DNA of 54,776 bases from JAKQHY01 sp034429475 (GCA_034429475.1 DAOUGD010000045.1:1-54776), one strand, 5' to 3'; shown: positions 26,620 through 34,984, numbered from the stretch's first letter. Notes: generated from the sequence alone by a model not told the origin. A program made the numbers and translations.

Positions 26620-27402
26620 TCATTGCAGAAAGACCGAGGTGGGGGCTGGCGGTTCGGGCGCGGGGGCGCGCAGGGCCTGGCCGTAGGCCAGATACCACTT
26701 GGCGAACTGCGGCTCACGCCGCATCCGTTCCTGCCGCTGCCCCAGATACTTACCCTTCTCGGCCTGGCGCAGAATTTCCAGCACCAGCACCGGGACGCGC
26801 ACCGGCTCGTACTCGTACTTGCCGGTGTTGAAGACGGCTGCGACTTCCGGCGCGGCGAGTGAACTACCGCTATCCAGCCGCCGCCAAATCCAGCCGGCGG
26901 CGCCAACTTCAACGTAGGTGGGCTGCCGGTCAGCGGGCAGCGGCGGGTATTCCGCGATCAGCCCCGCGAGATTGTCCAGGATTTGGGTGGCGACTGCCGC
27001 GCCGGAGAAACTGTAGTCCACCAGTTCGTAGCGGAAGTACCAGGGTAACGGCGCCGCGTACTCCCACGTCACCATCAGGCTCGCGTCGTGACGGGCCACC
27101 CCGAACCGCGTGCTGCGCCAGGTAAAACGCACTTCGTTGGCGCAGTATTCCCCGTCGGCACAGCCAGCAGCTTGCAGCGCGATAGCCAGGTCGTTGCAGA
27201 TATCCGCGCCGTGGGCATTAGCCCAGTCGGCTGCGGCGGTGTAGTACGCTCCGCTGGCTGCGTCTACGGCCACGTCCAATTCGGCGAACAGTTCGGTAGA
27301 AACCGGGCCGAGGTCGAGTGCGCGGCCGGTCAGGGTGATGATCAGGTGGGGCGCGGTCAGCGCGCCGGTGGAATCTTGGGTAAATTCGGTGATGCGTAAC
27401 AT
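26620..27402 (-). CDS. Unknown protein, 260 aa (paralogue of 25000-25836)
   Basis: Paralogue of the gene at 25000-25836, with MLRITEFTQDSTGALTAPHL at the start, VRVPVLVLEILRQ near the C-terminus and ending TSVFLQ. AGGAGAAAAAAACACC precedes the start. Function unknown; duplicated genes spaced around a Zn-ribbon gene suggest a module duplication. Confidence 0.75.
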   Translation of the reverse strand: MLRITEFTQDSTGALTAPHLIITLTGRALDLGPVSTELFAELDVAVDAASGAYYTAAADWANAHGADICNDLAIALQAAGCADGEYCANEVRFTWRSTRFGVARHDASLMVTWEYAAPLPWYFRYELVDYSFSGAAVATQILDNLAGLIAEYPPLPADRQPTYVEVGAAGWIWRRLDSGSSLAAPEVAAVFNTGKYEYEPVRVPVLVLEILRQAEKGKYLGQRQERMRREPQFAKWYLAYGQALRAPAPEPPAPTSVFLQ

Positions 27403-27449
27403 GGTGTTTTTTTCTCCTGTTTAACTAGATTTTTGAATGAAAAGATAAA

Positions 27450-27476
27450 TCAGCCGGCGGCGGGGTAACGCCGCCA
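27450..27476 (-). promoter_or_regulatory. Short GC hairpin before 26620-27402
   Basis: GGCGGCG pairs with CGCCGCC around GGGTAA, in the 86-base gap upstream of the gene. It could be a weak terminator for the upstream gene or a leader hairpin. Confidence 0.4.
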
Positions 27477-27488
27477 GGGTGCGTCAAG

Positions 27489-28124
27489 TTACTCAAAGGC
27501 TTGCGCCCACTCGTGCAGTGTGGCGGCATTGCGCCGACCACGGCGTTCGACGAGCGTAAGTTGGGTATCGGCCGGGCTATAGCTGTGGCCGGAGCCCCGG
27601 GTGAGGACGTAGACTTCTCCGTGGCGGACCGAGCGCACGATGCCGCGATAACTGAAGCCGGAGGTAAACGTCACTTCCACCACGTCGCCGCGCTGGAAGG
27701 TTTGAGGCGCGGGGGCGGGGGCGGGCTCAGGTTTCGGCGCGGCGGCGGCCAATGCCTGGTCAACCTGGTGGTTCCAGGCCTGGCGGCGTTCCTGGTACAG
27801 GGCGTAGTTGCGGGCCGCGGCCGCGGCGAGGTATTGCCAATCCCGTTGCACGGCATCGAGCCATGCCCGGCGCTCTGGCAATACGTATGAGGTGGTGGCG
27901 GCCGCGGCTTCCGCTTCAGCGGAGAGACGGCCGGCGGCGATAACGGCGGCGGTAACTTGTTCGCCCAGCGCATCCCACGCGCCCCGCTCACTCTCAAAGT
28001 GCGTGCGGTACAAGTGGATGCGGGGAACAGTGGCGTCAGTGTCAACGGCGGGGCCGGTCACGGCTACCACCGTGACATTTTCAGTGTCCACCCGCCACAG
28101 GCCGGGTGCTTGGTTGTTAGACAT
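27489..28124 (-). CDS. Unknown protein, 211 aa
   Basis: The start at 28124 follows AGGAGTTTACCA. There is an alanine-rich helical middle (probable coiled region) followed by PKPEPAPAPAPQTF, a proline-alanine linker, then a small beta-barrel-like C-terminal domain (GDVVEVTFTSGFSYRGIV). The last part resembles KOW/Tudor-like small barrels in general shape only. Function not known. Confidence 0.6.
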   Translation of the reverse strand: MSNNQAPGLWRVDTENVTVVAVTGPAVDTDATVPRIHLYRTHFESERGAWDALGEQVTAAVIAAGRLSAEAEAAAATTSYVLPERRAWLDAVQRDWQYLAAAAARNYALYQERRQAWNHQVDQALAAAAPKPEPAPAPAPQTFQRGDVVEVTFTSGFSYRGIVRSVRHGEVYVLTRGSGHSYSPADTQLTLVERRGRRNAATLHEWAQAFE

Positions 28125-28153
28125 TGGTAAACTCCTGTTTAGTTGAGATTCGG

Positions 28154-28471
28154 CTACCCGCGCCGGCGTTGGCGGGCGCGGGTAGGTTTTTGAGGGATAG
28201 GTTGGGGCGGTTCCGGGCTGTGCGTGGCGTACCACTCGTCCAGGGGGACGAGCTGGCCGGCATCCAGCACATACAGCCCTGCCGGCACGGCGTCGCGGCC
28301 CGGGTTATAGAGATACCCGTGCTTGACGCGATAGGTGTAGCGCAGGGCATAGCGGGGCGGTGTGACCCCGGCGCGCTGGGCGGTGCCAATGACCAGGCGG
28401 CCATCGGCGCTGACCAGTTCGATTTCTACCGGGCGCGAGTCTCGGCGATCATAGGCGAGTTGACAGTTCAT
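28154..28471 (-). CDS. Unknown protein, 105 aa, basic tail
   Basis: A mostly beta-stranded small protein with a strongly basic C-terminus (KPTRARQRRRG), suggesting nucleic-acid contact. It lies next to the primase gene. No family recognised. Confidence 0.6.
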   Translation of the reverse strand: MNCQLAYDRRDSRPVEIELVSADGRLVIGTAQRAGVTPPRYALRYTYRVKHGYLYNPGRDAVPAGLYVLDAGQLVPLDEWYATHSPEPPQPIPQKPTRARQRRRG

Positions 28472-28480
28472 TGAACTCCT

Positions 28481-29389
28481 TCAAGCGGTGAAGCCTGCCG
28501 CGCGCAAGGCGCGGGCGGCTGCGGCGTAATCGCCGCCGTAGTTGAGCAGGGTGTAGACCGCAAAGCGGCTGTATCCCTGCTCCGGTTCAAACGGGGGCGC
28601 GTTGCTGGTGAACACGTAGAACAGGTTGCAGCCCCGATAGTTGAACGTCGCGCCGTGCCCCAGATGTTTGCCGGGGCGGCGCCAGTAAGATTCTTCATTC
28701 ACCTGTTTGGCCAGTTTCCAGCCGTGGTGTAACAACACGGCGTAGACATCGCCGCGCCGGTTGTACACGTCGCCGGGCCGGTTGCCGGCCCGGGGTGAGG
28801 CACGGAGCGGTAAGCGCGGGCGTGGCAGTTGCGGCGCTGGTTGGCGGTCATAGCGGCGCGCCAGGTCGAGCAAGGTGGCCCGTTGCTCCGGCGTCAAGGT
28901 CGGCACAGCGGTCAGATCGCCGTGCAGCAGGGTATACCCGGCGCTGGGCGGGGCCAGCACGTAGCCGCCCTCGCCGCGCGTCTCAATGAGCGTGAGTTTG
29001 CCGTTGGGGCGCGCTGGGTCACAGGCCAGCTTTTGATTGCCCTGGAGGGTCGCGCAGCGCAGATAGACGTGATAGCCGCCGCCCTGAGTGCGGACCACTG
29101 GCAAGGCCAGGTCCGGATACGCGGCTTGCACCTGGTCAAACCAGGGCGGGAACAACTCCGGCAAGTCGAAGTCAATGACTTCGAGCTGGTCGCTGATCGC
29201 GCCGCCGATGATAGCCACGGCGTCAGCGCGCGACCAGGGCAGAAACCAGCGAGCGATCTGGAGCGACGTGGCGCGGGTGGTTTGGTAATGTTTCCAGGCG
29301 GAAAGCGCCGGTTTTTTCTCCGCGCGGTAGCAGGGGATCACGGAGAGGCCGGCGGCGCGGTAGGCTTGGGCGGTGGCGAGGAGGGACAT
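28481..29389 (-). CDS. Prim-pol type primase/polymerase
   Basis: The 302-residue protein matches the bifunctional DNA primase/polymerase N-terminal domain. Catalytic acidic residues are in LEVIDFDLPE (D73 and D75), and the TQGGGYHVYLR strand (101-111) is the Gly-Gly-x-His motif of the archaeo-eukaryotic primase superfamily. A C-terminal extension of about 110 residues has no helicase motifs. Such proteins prime plasmid or phage replication. Its place in a block with a TGT-like gene suggests replication or DNA-modification context. Confidence 0.85.
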   Translation of the reverse strand: MSLLATAQAYRAAGLSVIPCYRAEKKPALSAWKHYQTTRATSLQIARWFLPWSRADAVAIIGGAISDQLEVIDFDLPELFPPWFDQVQAAYPDLALPVVRTQGGGYHVYLRCATLQGNQKLACDPARPNGKLTLIETRGEGGYVLAPPSAGYTLLHGDLTAVPTLTPEQRATLLDLARRYDRQPAPQLPRPRLPLRASPRAGNRPGDVYNRRGDVYAVLLHHGWKLAKQVNEESYWRRPGKHLGHGATFNYRGCNLFYVFTSNAPPFEPEQGYSRFAVYTLLNYGGDYAAAARALRAAGFTA

Positions 29390-29392
29390 GGC

Positions 29393-30562
29393 TCACCTCG
29401 TGGACGTCACCCTGCCCCCGCACTCGCATTTCCGTTTCGCGGCGGGGAGCAGGCGCATCTGGTGATGGGGCGCGACCGCGCCACACTGCTCACACGCCCA
29501 GGTGACGGGCCGGAAATCACGCAGGGCGACGACACTGGCCGCTACCGCAGTTTCGACATCGGGATGTTTCAGGCTTTTCCAGGGGGCTTCCTGGAGATAG
29601 CCGGTGCCGGTGTGAACGTAGGTCGCCATCGCCGTACTGCGGCGGGCGGCCAGCCAGTGCGAGGTGTCGGCGGAGTAGAGCAATTCCCACAACGTATCCA
29701 GCGCTTTCGCCCAAAACAGGCCGAAAGCGTGCAAGCGGCCGGGGTATTCCGCTACCAAGGCGGTCAACTCAGCCAGCACCGTATCGCGGTCGCTGAGGGG
29801 CTCGTCGCGGCGCAGGTGCGGCACAAGGCCGCCGATGCCGACGATCCGCGACTCAGCCAACAGCCGGTGTAGCTGCCATAACTCGCTGCCCCAGGGCCAG
29901 ACCGGCACTACCGGCACGGTGACGGGCAACACCTGTTTGACGGTGTGATACACCTGGTAGCTTAACTCAGCGTCGCCGAACACGTCGGCGAACACCATGT
30001 CAAACTCCCGGCTGCTGGCCGCGCGGAGCAGCGCCGGCAGGTCGAGCGGCTTCCCGGCCTTGAAAGCCCGGTACGCGCCGGAATCCAGCGCGACGTGGGG
30101 GAAAGCGGCGGCGTTGGGCAGGTCGTGCGGGTCCACGAGCACCCGCGTCACGCCCAACTGCCGCAACAACTCGGCATCTGCGGTATCCCGCAGGCCGGAA
30201 AAGTAGAATTTCAACATAGGGTTAACTCCTGATGGGGGAATGTCGCCGCGCGCGAGCGCGGCCAAGCGGACAGCGTATTTGCGCTGGATGCGGCGGGCGA
30301 CGTGGTAGTCCCGGGTATCCAGCGCGGCCAGTCCGCGGTCAAGATACGCGGTAAATTCAGCGTCGGTGACGTAGGCGACGTGCTTCCCGATGAAGTGTGA
30401 GGCCGTAGAATAGGCGCTACAGCGATCACAGACGCTGAACTCCCGCTCGCGGTAAAACGTCCAGCCAGGGCCGCGCAGCGGCGCCCCGCAGACGAAACAG
30501 CGACCGTAGATACGCGGCAACTCAAAAAGGCGCGGGTTCGGCGGCTGCTGCGGCGTAGTCAT
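29393..30562 (-). CDS. tRNA-guanine-transglycosylase-like protein with Zn ribbons; internal start at 30217
   Basis: The C-terminal 270 residues resemble the TIM-barrel of tRNA-guanine transglycosylase-like proteins of phages and DNA-modification systems (DpdA-like): ALDSGAYRAFKAGKPLD, GIGGLVPHLRR, RLHAFGLFWAK and SADTSHWLAARR. The N-terminal 115 residues hold CFVCGAPL and CDRCSAY; the C-terminus has CEQCGAV...KCECGGR. Inside the frame, at 30217, there is an ATG with a textbook AGGAGTTAACCCT in front, the same type of start site used throughout this element, giving a 274-residue product starting MLKFYFSGLRD. Either two products are made or two genes have fused. The start at 30562 overlaps the upstream gene by about 40 bases. 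Confidence 0.68.
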   Translation of the reverse strand: MTTPQQPPNPRLFELPRIYGRCFVCGAPLRGPGWTFYREREFSVCDRCSAYSTASHFIGKHVAYVTDAEFTAYLDRGLAALDTRDYHVARRIQRKYAVRLAALARGDIPPSGVNPMLKFYFSGLRDTADAELLRQLGVTRVLVDPHDLPNAAAFPHVALDSGAYRAFKAGKPLDLPALLRAASSREFDMVFADVFGDAELSYQVYHTVKQVLPVTVPVVPVWPWGSELWQLHRLLAESRIVGIGGLVPHLRRDEPLSDRDTVLAELTALVAEYPGRLHAFGLFWAKALDTLWELLYSADTSHWLAARRSTAMATYVHTGTGYLQEAPWKSLKHPDVETAVAASVVALRDFRPVTWACEQCGAVAPHHQMRLLPAAKRKCECGGRVTSTR

Positions 30563-30974
30563 TGGCAAACTCGTGGAGCAAGGCCCGGAACTTCGCACCG
30601 AGCCGTTCTTCCAGCGCGTCGCGGTTCTCATCCAGCAAGGTCAGGAGTTGCGCGTCAGACCAGCCGGGGAGGGTGGCGCGGGCGTCTTCCAGCCCGAAGT
30701 CGCCGAGGTGCAGGGGATCAGTGTCCACCGGCGCGGGCAGCTTCGCAGCCCATTCGATGAAATCCGTCACGGTTACGTCCAGAGGCAGTAGCACGGTGTC
30801 CGGCGGTTGGCCGGGGCGCTCCCGGTCGGCCTGGACACATAGCACGGGCGCGCCGCGGCCGGCGTCTTCGTAGCCCAGGCAGACGCGCCGCCCGGATGGT
30901 TCACGGATAACCGCGCCGTTAAACAATGCGGTCAGCACGGTCACGGCCGGGTGAAGTACAGGGTTTTCGGACAT
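30522..30974 (-). CDS. Unknown protein, 150 aa
   Basis: A soluble protein with an acidic C-terminal helical half (DENRDALEERLGAKFRALLH). It is the first gene after a multi-branched leader. AGGAGAAACCTACT precedes the ATG. Confidence 0.7.
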   Translation of the reverse strand: MSENPVLHPAVTVLTALFNGAVIREPSGRRVCLGYEDAGRGAPVLCVQADRERPGQPPDTVLLPLDVTVTDFIEWAAKLPAPVDTDPLHLGDFGLEDARATLPGWSDAQLLTLLDENRDALEERLGAKFRALLHEFANDYAAAAAEPAPF

Positions 30975-31012
30975 AGTAGGTTTCTCCTGATAGGTTAACT
31001 GGGGAAGATTAG

Positions 31013-31135
31013 TAGCGCCGTAGTGATTTCGCCCCCGGCGGCGCGGCGCGCGGTGACACCGGGGGGAGCCGTAGCTCTGGCCAGGGCGTTACGAGCGTAA
31101 TGTCCTGGCCGCAGCCGCGGCGCCGGGGCAGTCCT
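31013..31135 (-). promoter_or_regulatory. Multi-branched structured leader (copy B)
   Basis: On the minus strand the element reads: closing strand GCGCCG, conserved CGGCUGCGGCC, a hairpin with UUAC/GUAA near its tip (GGCCAGG pairs with CCUGGCC), a UNCG hairpin GAGC(UACG)GCUC at 31066-31077, a CCCCCGG/CCGGGGG hairpin, then CGGCGC closing back on GCGCCG. It ends about 40 bases before the start codon of 30522-30974. The same architecture occurs at 40573 and 42808 and partly at 48425 and 48720. Confidence 0.68.
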
Positions 31136-31149
31136 GCCCGACTACCCTA

Positions 31150-31272
31150 TGATCCCAGGAGGGTTTCCCTTTTCGTGCAGCATCTGTTTCCTTTTTCGGC
31201 CATCAATCTCACGACCTGACCTGGAAAGCGTTTCCCTTTTCGGCCATCAATCGTTTCCCTTTTCGCTTGACA
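31150..31272. repeat. Direct repeats of a CGAAAAGGGAAAC element
   Basis: Four copies of GTTTCC(C/T)TTTTCG occur (starting near 31156, 31180, 31225 and 31248), two followed by GGCCATCAATC. Their irregular spacing and strong conservation suggest protein binding sites (iterons or operators) rather than coding sequence. Confidence 0.68.
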
Positions 31273-31311
31273 AAAACAACTGTAAACCGGGCGGCGGCGC
31301 GGCAGTGGGAA

Positions 31312-31372
31312 AGTGTTAAAGCCAGCGATCCGTGATCGTTGGCTTTAACACTCAAAACGTGGGCCGTAGCCC
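31312..31372 (-). terminator. UNCG hairpin plus terminator
   Basis: GGGC(UACG)GCCC at 31361-31372 on the minus strand, then ACGUUUUG, then a long hairpin (AGTGTTAAAGCCA at 31312-31324 with 31340-31352, plus inner CGATC/GATCG) followed by UUUCCC. It lies between the two repeat arrays. Confidence 0.8.
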
Positions 31373-31376
31373 ATTA

Positions 31377-31459
31377 CAGATTTCGCCAAATCATTGCAGA
31401 TTTCCGCTTTTCGTCGCAGATTTCGGCAAATCATTGCAGATTTCCACAGATCATTGCAG
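31377..31459. repeat. Four tandem 20-bp repeats
   Basis: Four head-to-tail 20-base units starting CAGATTTC lie directly after the stop of the PAPS-reductase-like gene. Three end in ATCATTG; the third-odd one carries GCTTTTCGTCG, reminiscent of the TTTTCG core of the array at 31150. A following CAG starts a fifth partial unit. Regular spacing of two helical turns fits iterons or a partition site. Confidence 0.75.
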
Positions 31460-31465
31460 TTTAGC

Positions 31466-32329
31466 TTATATGAGGCGTAGCTGGAACGGCCGTTCCGGGT
31501 CGAACAGCGCGGTCATAGCCCGCTGCATCCACCAGGTCCGGCCGGTGGTGTGTTCAAAGTATTCGATGTATTGCCGCAACGCTTGGTTCTCGGCGCGCTG
31601 CGCCTGGTGGCACACGTCGCTCTGCGTCGCGTAGATGCAGAAACGACAGCCGGTGCGCGGGCCGCCCTCGGTGTCCTGGTCGTACATCTGCCAGGGCGTC
31701 ATTCCCTGCGCGGCATAGGCCGGGTGCGGGGCGATGCCGTGCGCGTGGAGCGTGCGAAAGATGGCGCGGCGGCTCAACTCGTGAACCGGCTTCCAATTCC
31801 AGGCGATAGTGCCGTCAGCCCACTGTAAGCGCGGCCAGAGGGCCGGCTTGCGGGCGCGGCGCGGGCTTTCGCCGGCGCGCTCGCCCAGGGCGATCACGAT
31901 GTCCGGGCCGAGTTGGGCGCGGTGTTGCCGGAGCCAGGCGTCGAGCAGTTCGATTTTTCCATATTTTGTGCAATACCTGATGGCAGGACTCGGCGGCCAT
32001 TTGCGGCGAAATGCCAGGTCGGTAACGCCGGCGATGACGCCCGGCGTACCAAGGGGCACGATGTCGGCCGCCGTGTGAATGTCACGGATGTCCAGGCGTT
32101 TGACGCTGCACCTATCCCCCACCGGCTGGTAGAGGATTTGCTGGGCGACCAGGCGCACGCCGAGGTGGGTACACAGTTGTTGCACGTAGGGCAAGGTCTC
32201 CGGCCAATCCTCGGGAAGCACCTGGTAATGAGCAATGACGCGGGCCGCGCCATAGTGCGAGACCAGGCGCAGCAGCATGGCGACAGAATCCTTGCCCCCA
32301 CTGAGTGAAACGATGAGCGGAGGAAGCAT
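31466..32329 (-). CDS. PAPS reductase-like PP-loop protein
   Basis: The 287-residue protein has the PP-loop SGGKDS (10-15) and a C-terminal cysteine cluster (DRCSVKRLD, YCTKYGK, TGCRFCIYA), typical of the phosphoadenosine phosphosulfate reductase family as found on phages, plasmids and in DndC-type DNA sulfur modification. These enzymes activate a substrate by adenylation; the C-terminal cysteines may hold a cluster. No cysteine desulfurase or Dnd partner is visible. The substrate cannot be predicted. Confidence 0.82.
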   Translation of the reverse strand: MLPPLIVSLSGGKDSVAMLLRLVSHYGAARVIAHYQVLPEDWPETLPYVQQLCTHLGVRLVAQQILYQPVGDRCSVKRLDIRDIHTAADIVPLGTPGVIAGVTDLAFRRKWPPSPAIRYCTKYGKIELLDAWLRQHRAQLGPDIVIALGERAGESPRRARKPALWPRLQWADGTIAWNWKPVHELSRRAIFRTLHAHGIAPHPAYAAQGMTPWQMYDQDTEGGPRTGCRFCIYATQSDVCHQAQRAENQALRQYIEYFEHTTGRTWWMQRAMTALFDPERPFQLRLI

Positions 32330-32338
32330 CGGTCGTCT

Positions 32339-32815
32339 CTACTGGGTTGGGGTGTGCGGCATTGCTGGCGGGGGTGCGGCCGTGGCTGGCGGCGTACCTT
32401 CCGGGTACAGGATGCCGGCGAACACCGGCGCCTCGAGGTTGATCAGCACTTCCACGCGCAGGCTATTGTCGGTCTGCACCTCAATGATGATATCGTACAG
32501 TTCCCCGCGGATCACGGCATCGGTCAGCGCCAGCCAGCCGAGTTCGTGGGCGGCTTTGAGGAATGGCCGGGGATCGAGCCCGAGGTTGGCAAGGCCGCGC
32601 GCGGCTTCAGGTACAGTCATTGTCCGCCCGGCGGCATTACCGGTGACGGGATCGTAGGTCTCCCACCATACCGCCTGATCCGGCGGGTATACGGCTGGGG
32701 AGTAGAGCATCAAGTTAGCCAGGTCAAAGTCCGGCGTCACTGCGATAAAGAAATCGGTGTACGGGAGCAGGTCGCCTTCTGGCTGCAACCGCTCTGAGTT
32801 TTTAACGAGTTGCAT
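32339..32815 (-). CDS. Unknown protein, 158 aa
   Basis: A soluble protein with a C-terminal Pro/Ala-rich tail (PPATAAPPPAMPHTP). No motif is recognised. It is nine bases upstream of the PAPS-reductase-like gene and probably co-transcribed. CACGGAGATACCT precedes the start. Confidence 0.65.
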   Translation of the reverse strand: MQLVKNSERLQPEGDLLPYTDFFIAVTPDFDLANLMLYSPAVYPPDQAVWWETYDPVTGNAAGRTMTVPEAARGLANLGLDPRPFLKAAHELGWLALTDAVIRGELYDIIIEVQTDNSLRVEVLINLEAPVFAGILYPEGTPPATAAPPPAMPHTPTQ

Positions 32816-32856
32816 AGGTATCTCCGTGAGTTGAATGTTGAATAGCTAAGTAAGTG

Positions 32857-32916
32857 CCGGGGAGACAGCCTGCCAACCCGGCGCCGCGAGCCAGGTGTCT
32901 CCCGGTGGGGCGTACG
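32857..32916 (-). promoter_or_regulatory. Leader hairpin before 32339-32815
   Basis: CCGGGAGACA pairs with TGTCTCCCCGG on the minus strand with an inner GCCGGGTTGGC stem. It lies about 40 bases from the start codon. Confidence 0.55.
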
Positions 32917-33025
32917 GTGCAATTGCCCGGGCGAGCTGCTCCGGATTAAAACGAGAGCACTAGCGAAGCAACCGTCGCCGGCGGCTTCACGGTACCCGAC
33001 AAAAAACTTGTCGGCGCGGAACAAA

Positions 33026-33610
33026 TTACGCGAACAGCGCCAACTGCTGAGGGGGAGTCGGGGGCTGCGCTGAGTCGCCCGAGGCCGGACGCACCTTGAG
33101 CGTGCGCTCGGTCAGTACGTAAACCTGGCCCTGGTAAGCGACGTGGCAGCCGCAGTAGCCGTGGGGTCCCCAGTAGGGTTCTTTGCGGCCGCGCACCGGC
33201 TCGTCCGGATATTGGCCGACAAAAACCTCTGGCGTTACCACCTCATCAGTGTGCAATTCAGCCTGGCTACCATCGAAGTAGCCCCCGGTGTTGACCCAGA
33301 GCCGCCCGGCGTAAGCCACGGGGGCTTGGATGCGATGCGCCATAATCTTGTCGGCGCAGTAACCCGGCCGTAGCCGCCGAAACAGGGCCGTGTCGGTGAT
33401 TTCCAGGTGTAAGCCCTGGTCTGTTAACCAGGCGCGCCCAGCGTCAGTCAGACCATCGTCCGTGAGCCAACCCAGTTCCACCAGGGCCTCGCGGTCCGCG
33501 TCTGACAGTGTTTGTCCAGCGGCGTACCCGTGCAGGTTGGGTGTCCGCCGTTCGTGGGCGTGTTGCCGTTTTAAGTTATCCCAGAACTCTTGAAATTCCG
33601 CTTTGTCCAT
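33026..33610 (-). CDS. Unknown protein, 194 aa
   Basis: The start at 33610 (MDKAEFQEFWDNLKRQ) follows GGAGGCTAATAAG. A possible small winged-helix segment (LSDADREALVELGWLTDDGLT...) lies in the first 100 residues; the rest is beta-rich. No family recognised. Confidence 0.65.
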   Translation of the reverse strand: MDKAEFQEFWDNLKRQHAHERRTPNLHGYAAGQTLSDADREALVELGWLTDDGLTDAGRAWLTDQGLHLEITDTALFRRLRPGYCADKIMAHRIQAPVAYAGRLWVNTGGYFDGSQAELHTDEVVTPEVFVGQYPDEPVRGRKEPYWGPHGYCGCHVAYQGQVYVLTERTLKVRPASGDSAQPPTPPQQLALFA

Positions 33611-33614
33611 CTTA

Positions 33615-34280
33615 TTAGCCTCCGGTGACAAGGAACACCGGCGCATCCGGCCAGGGCGCAAACGTCAGACCGTTGACCGTGATGGTCGCGCCGGCCTGGA
33701 GCGCCGTCTCGATGTCGGAGGTGTCGGGGTGAACAAAGAGGGGCAAGGGCCGGCGGAAGCGCCGAAACTGTTCGCGGATCACTAACCAGCGCAACGGCCA
33801 GGCTTGCTCCGGGTCGCGGCCTTGACGGAGCAACTCCTTACGCACCGCGATGGTAGCCTGGCGTAGTTGCCAACTGCGGCAAGTATTCGCACCGGGGCAG
33901 TCGGAGCAGTGCTGGATCGCGGCTATCCGGCGGTCGCGCTCGTGGATGAAGTCCCACGTATGGCGCGGCCAACCGGCGGTCTCCAACGCGGCTTCCACCG
34001 CCGTCCAGAGGCATAGCCGGAATTGACCGGCGCTGGCACCCTCGCTGTCGTGAGTGAAGCCCAAGAGGGCGGCCACGCTGCCGGCAACGTCCTCCGGGGT
34101 AGGGGGCGGGGCTGCTATGGCGCGGCTGGGGCCGGGGGCAACGCGGCTAGAAACTGCTGCCGGCGGCCGGGCTATCCATAACGGGGTTTGTTGGACGGTA
34201 GGGGTGCGGTGCGATGCCGGTGGGATCCGGGTGCGGATCGGGCGCGGGACGGCCGGCGGGAGGTCAAAGAGGGTGTCCAT
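33615..34280 (-). CDS. Unknown protein, 221 aa, Cys cluster
   Basis: The N-terminal 70 residues are a Pro/Arg-rich linker beginning MDTLFDLPPAVP, a clamp-binding-like or disordered tail. Then a helical core carries QHCSDCPGANTCRSWQ, three cysteines that may bind metal. No family recognised. Confidence 0.65.
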   Translation of the reverse strand: MDTLFDLPPAVPRPIRTRIPPASHRTPTVQQTPLWIARPPAAVSSRVAPGPSRAIAAPPPTPEDVAGSVAALLGFTHDSEGASAGQFRLCLWTAVEAALETAGWPRHTWDFIHERDRRIAAIQHCSDCPGANTCRSWQLRQATIAVRKELLRQGRDPEQAWPLRWLVIREQFRRFRRPLPLFVHPDTSDIETALQAGATITVNGLTFAPWPDAPVFLVTGG

Positions 34281-34289
34281 TGGCGCGCC

Positions 34290-34946
34290 CTATTCAGTCG
34301 CCGGGGGTTCTTCCCACGGCCACGTCCAGGCCACGTCCGTGACGATCCGGCAGGTGATGCCCAGGTTGCGGCGGCCATCGCGCCAGGCGCGGGCCTCAGC
34401 GTAGCTCAGTGTGTCGCTGACGTAGCCATTGTGGCCCGTCCAATCGGTGTCCACGACCCGGTAGATGGGCCGCAGCGTCGCCAGGAGCTGCACCGGCGTG
34501 CCGTCCGGCGCAGCGGTGATCGGCGTCAGGTCGTAGCGCAGCCAATGGCCAACTGTTTCGCCAGCGGCGTTGAGCGCCCGGTACAACCGGGCCGGCGGCG
34601 GGGTAGGAGCGTTGGTTTCGCTGTAGTCCCGGCGCGCTTCGCCGGCGCACTGCTGCATCCACTGCTGTTCTTCCCCGGAGATGGGGAACTGCGGGTGGTA
34701 GCCGCAGACCGGGCAATAGACCTGGGTGATGCGCTCGGTGATTGCCGGGCGGCCGTGCGTTTGGGTATGCAGCGTAACGCAGTGATCGGGGTCGCCGGTG
34801 ATCTGCACGGCGGCGCGGGTATAGGTACGCTGCACCATCACGACCATCCGCTGGCCGCAGGTGCAGTAGATGTTCCCGTCCTCGTCGGCATAACCGGCGA
34901 AGAGGTCACTGAAATACACCGGGATATGATCGTTGTTGTCGTCCAT
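34290..34946 (-). CDS. Zn-ribbon protein, 218 aa
   Basis: Two CxC/CxxC knuckles, IYCTCGQRM and VYCPVCGYHP, about 50 residues apart, form a zinc ribbon in the N-terminal half. The remainder is basic and beta-rich (TEIR-like strands); no family recognised. First gene of its block after a terminator and hairpin leader. AGGACACT precedes the ATG. Confidence 0.68.
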   Translation of the reverse strand: MDDNNDHIPVYFSDLFAGYADEDGNIYCTCGQRMVVMVQRTYTRAAVQITGDPDHCVTLHTQTHGRPAITERITQVYCPVCGYHPQFPISGEEQQWMQQCAGEARRDYSETNAPTPPPARLYRALNAAGETVGHWLRYDLTPITAAPDGTPVQLLATLRPIYRVVDTDWTGHNGYVSDTLSYAEARAWRDGRRNLGITCRIVTDVAWTWPWEEPPATE

Positions 34947-34984
34947 AGTAGTGTCCTTTCTGTAGGTTAAGTGTTGGGTCTTCG

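Noticed and set aside
31377..31459. CRISPR array
   Set aside because: The 20-bp units are tandem without spacers.
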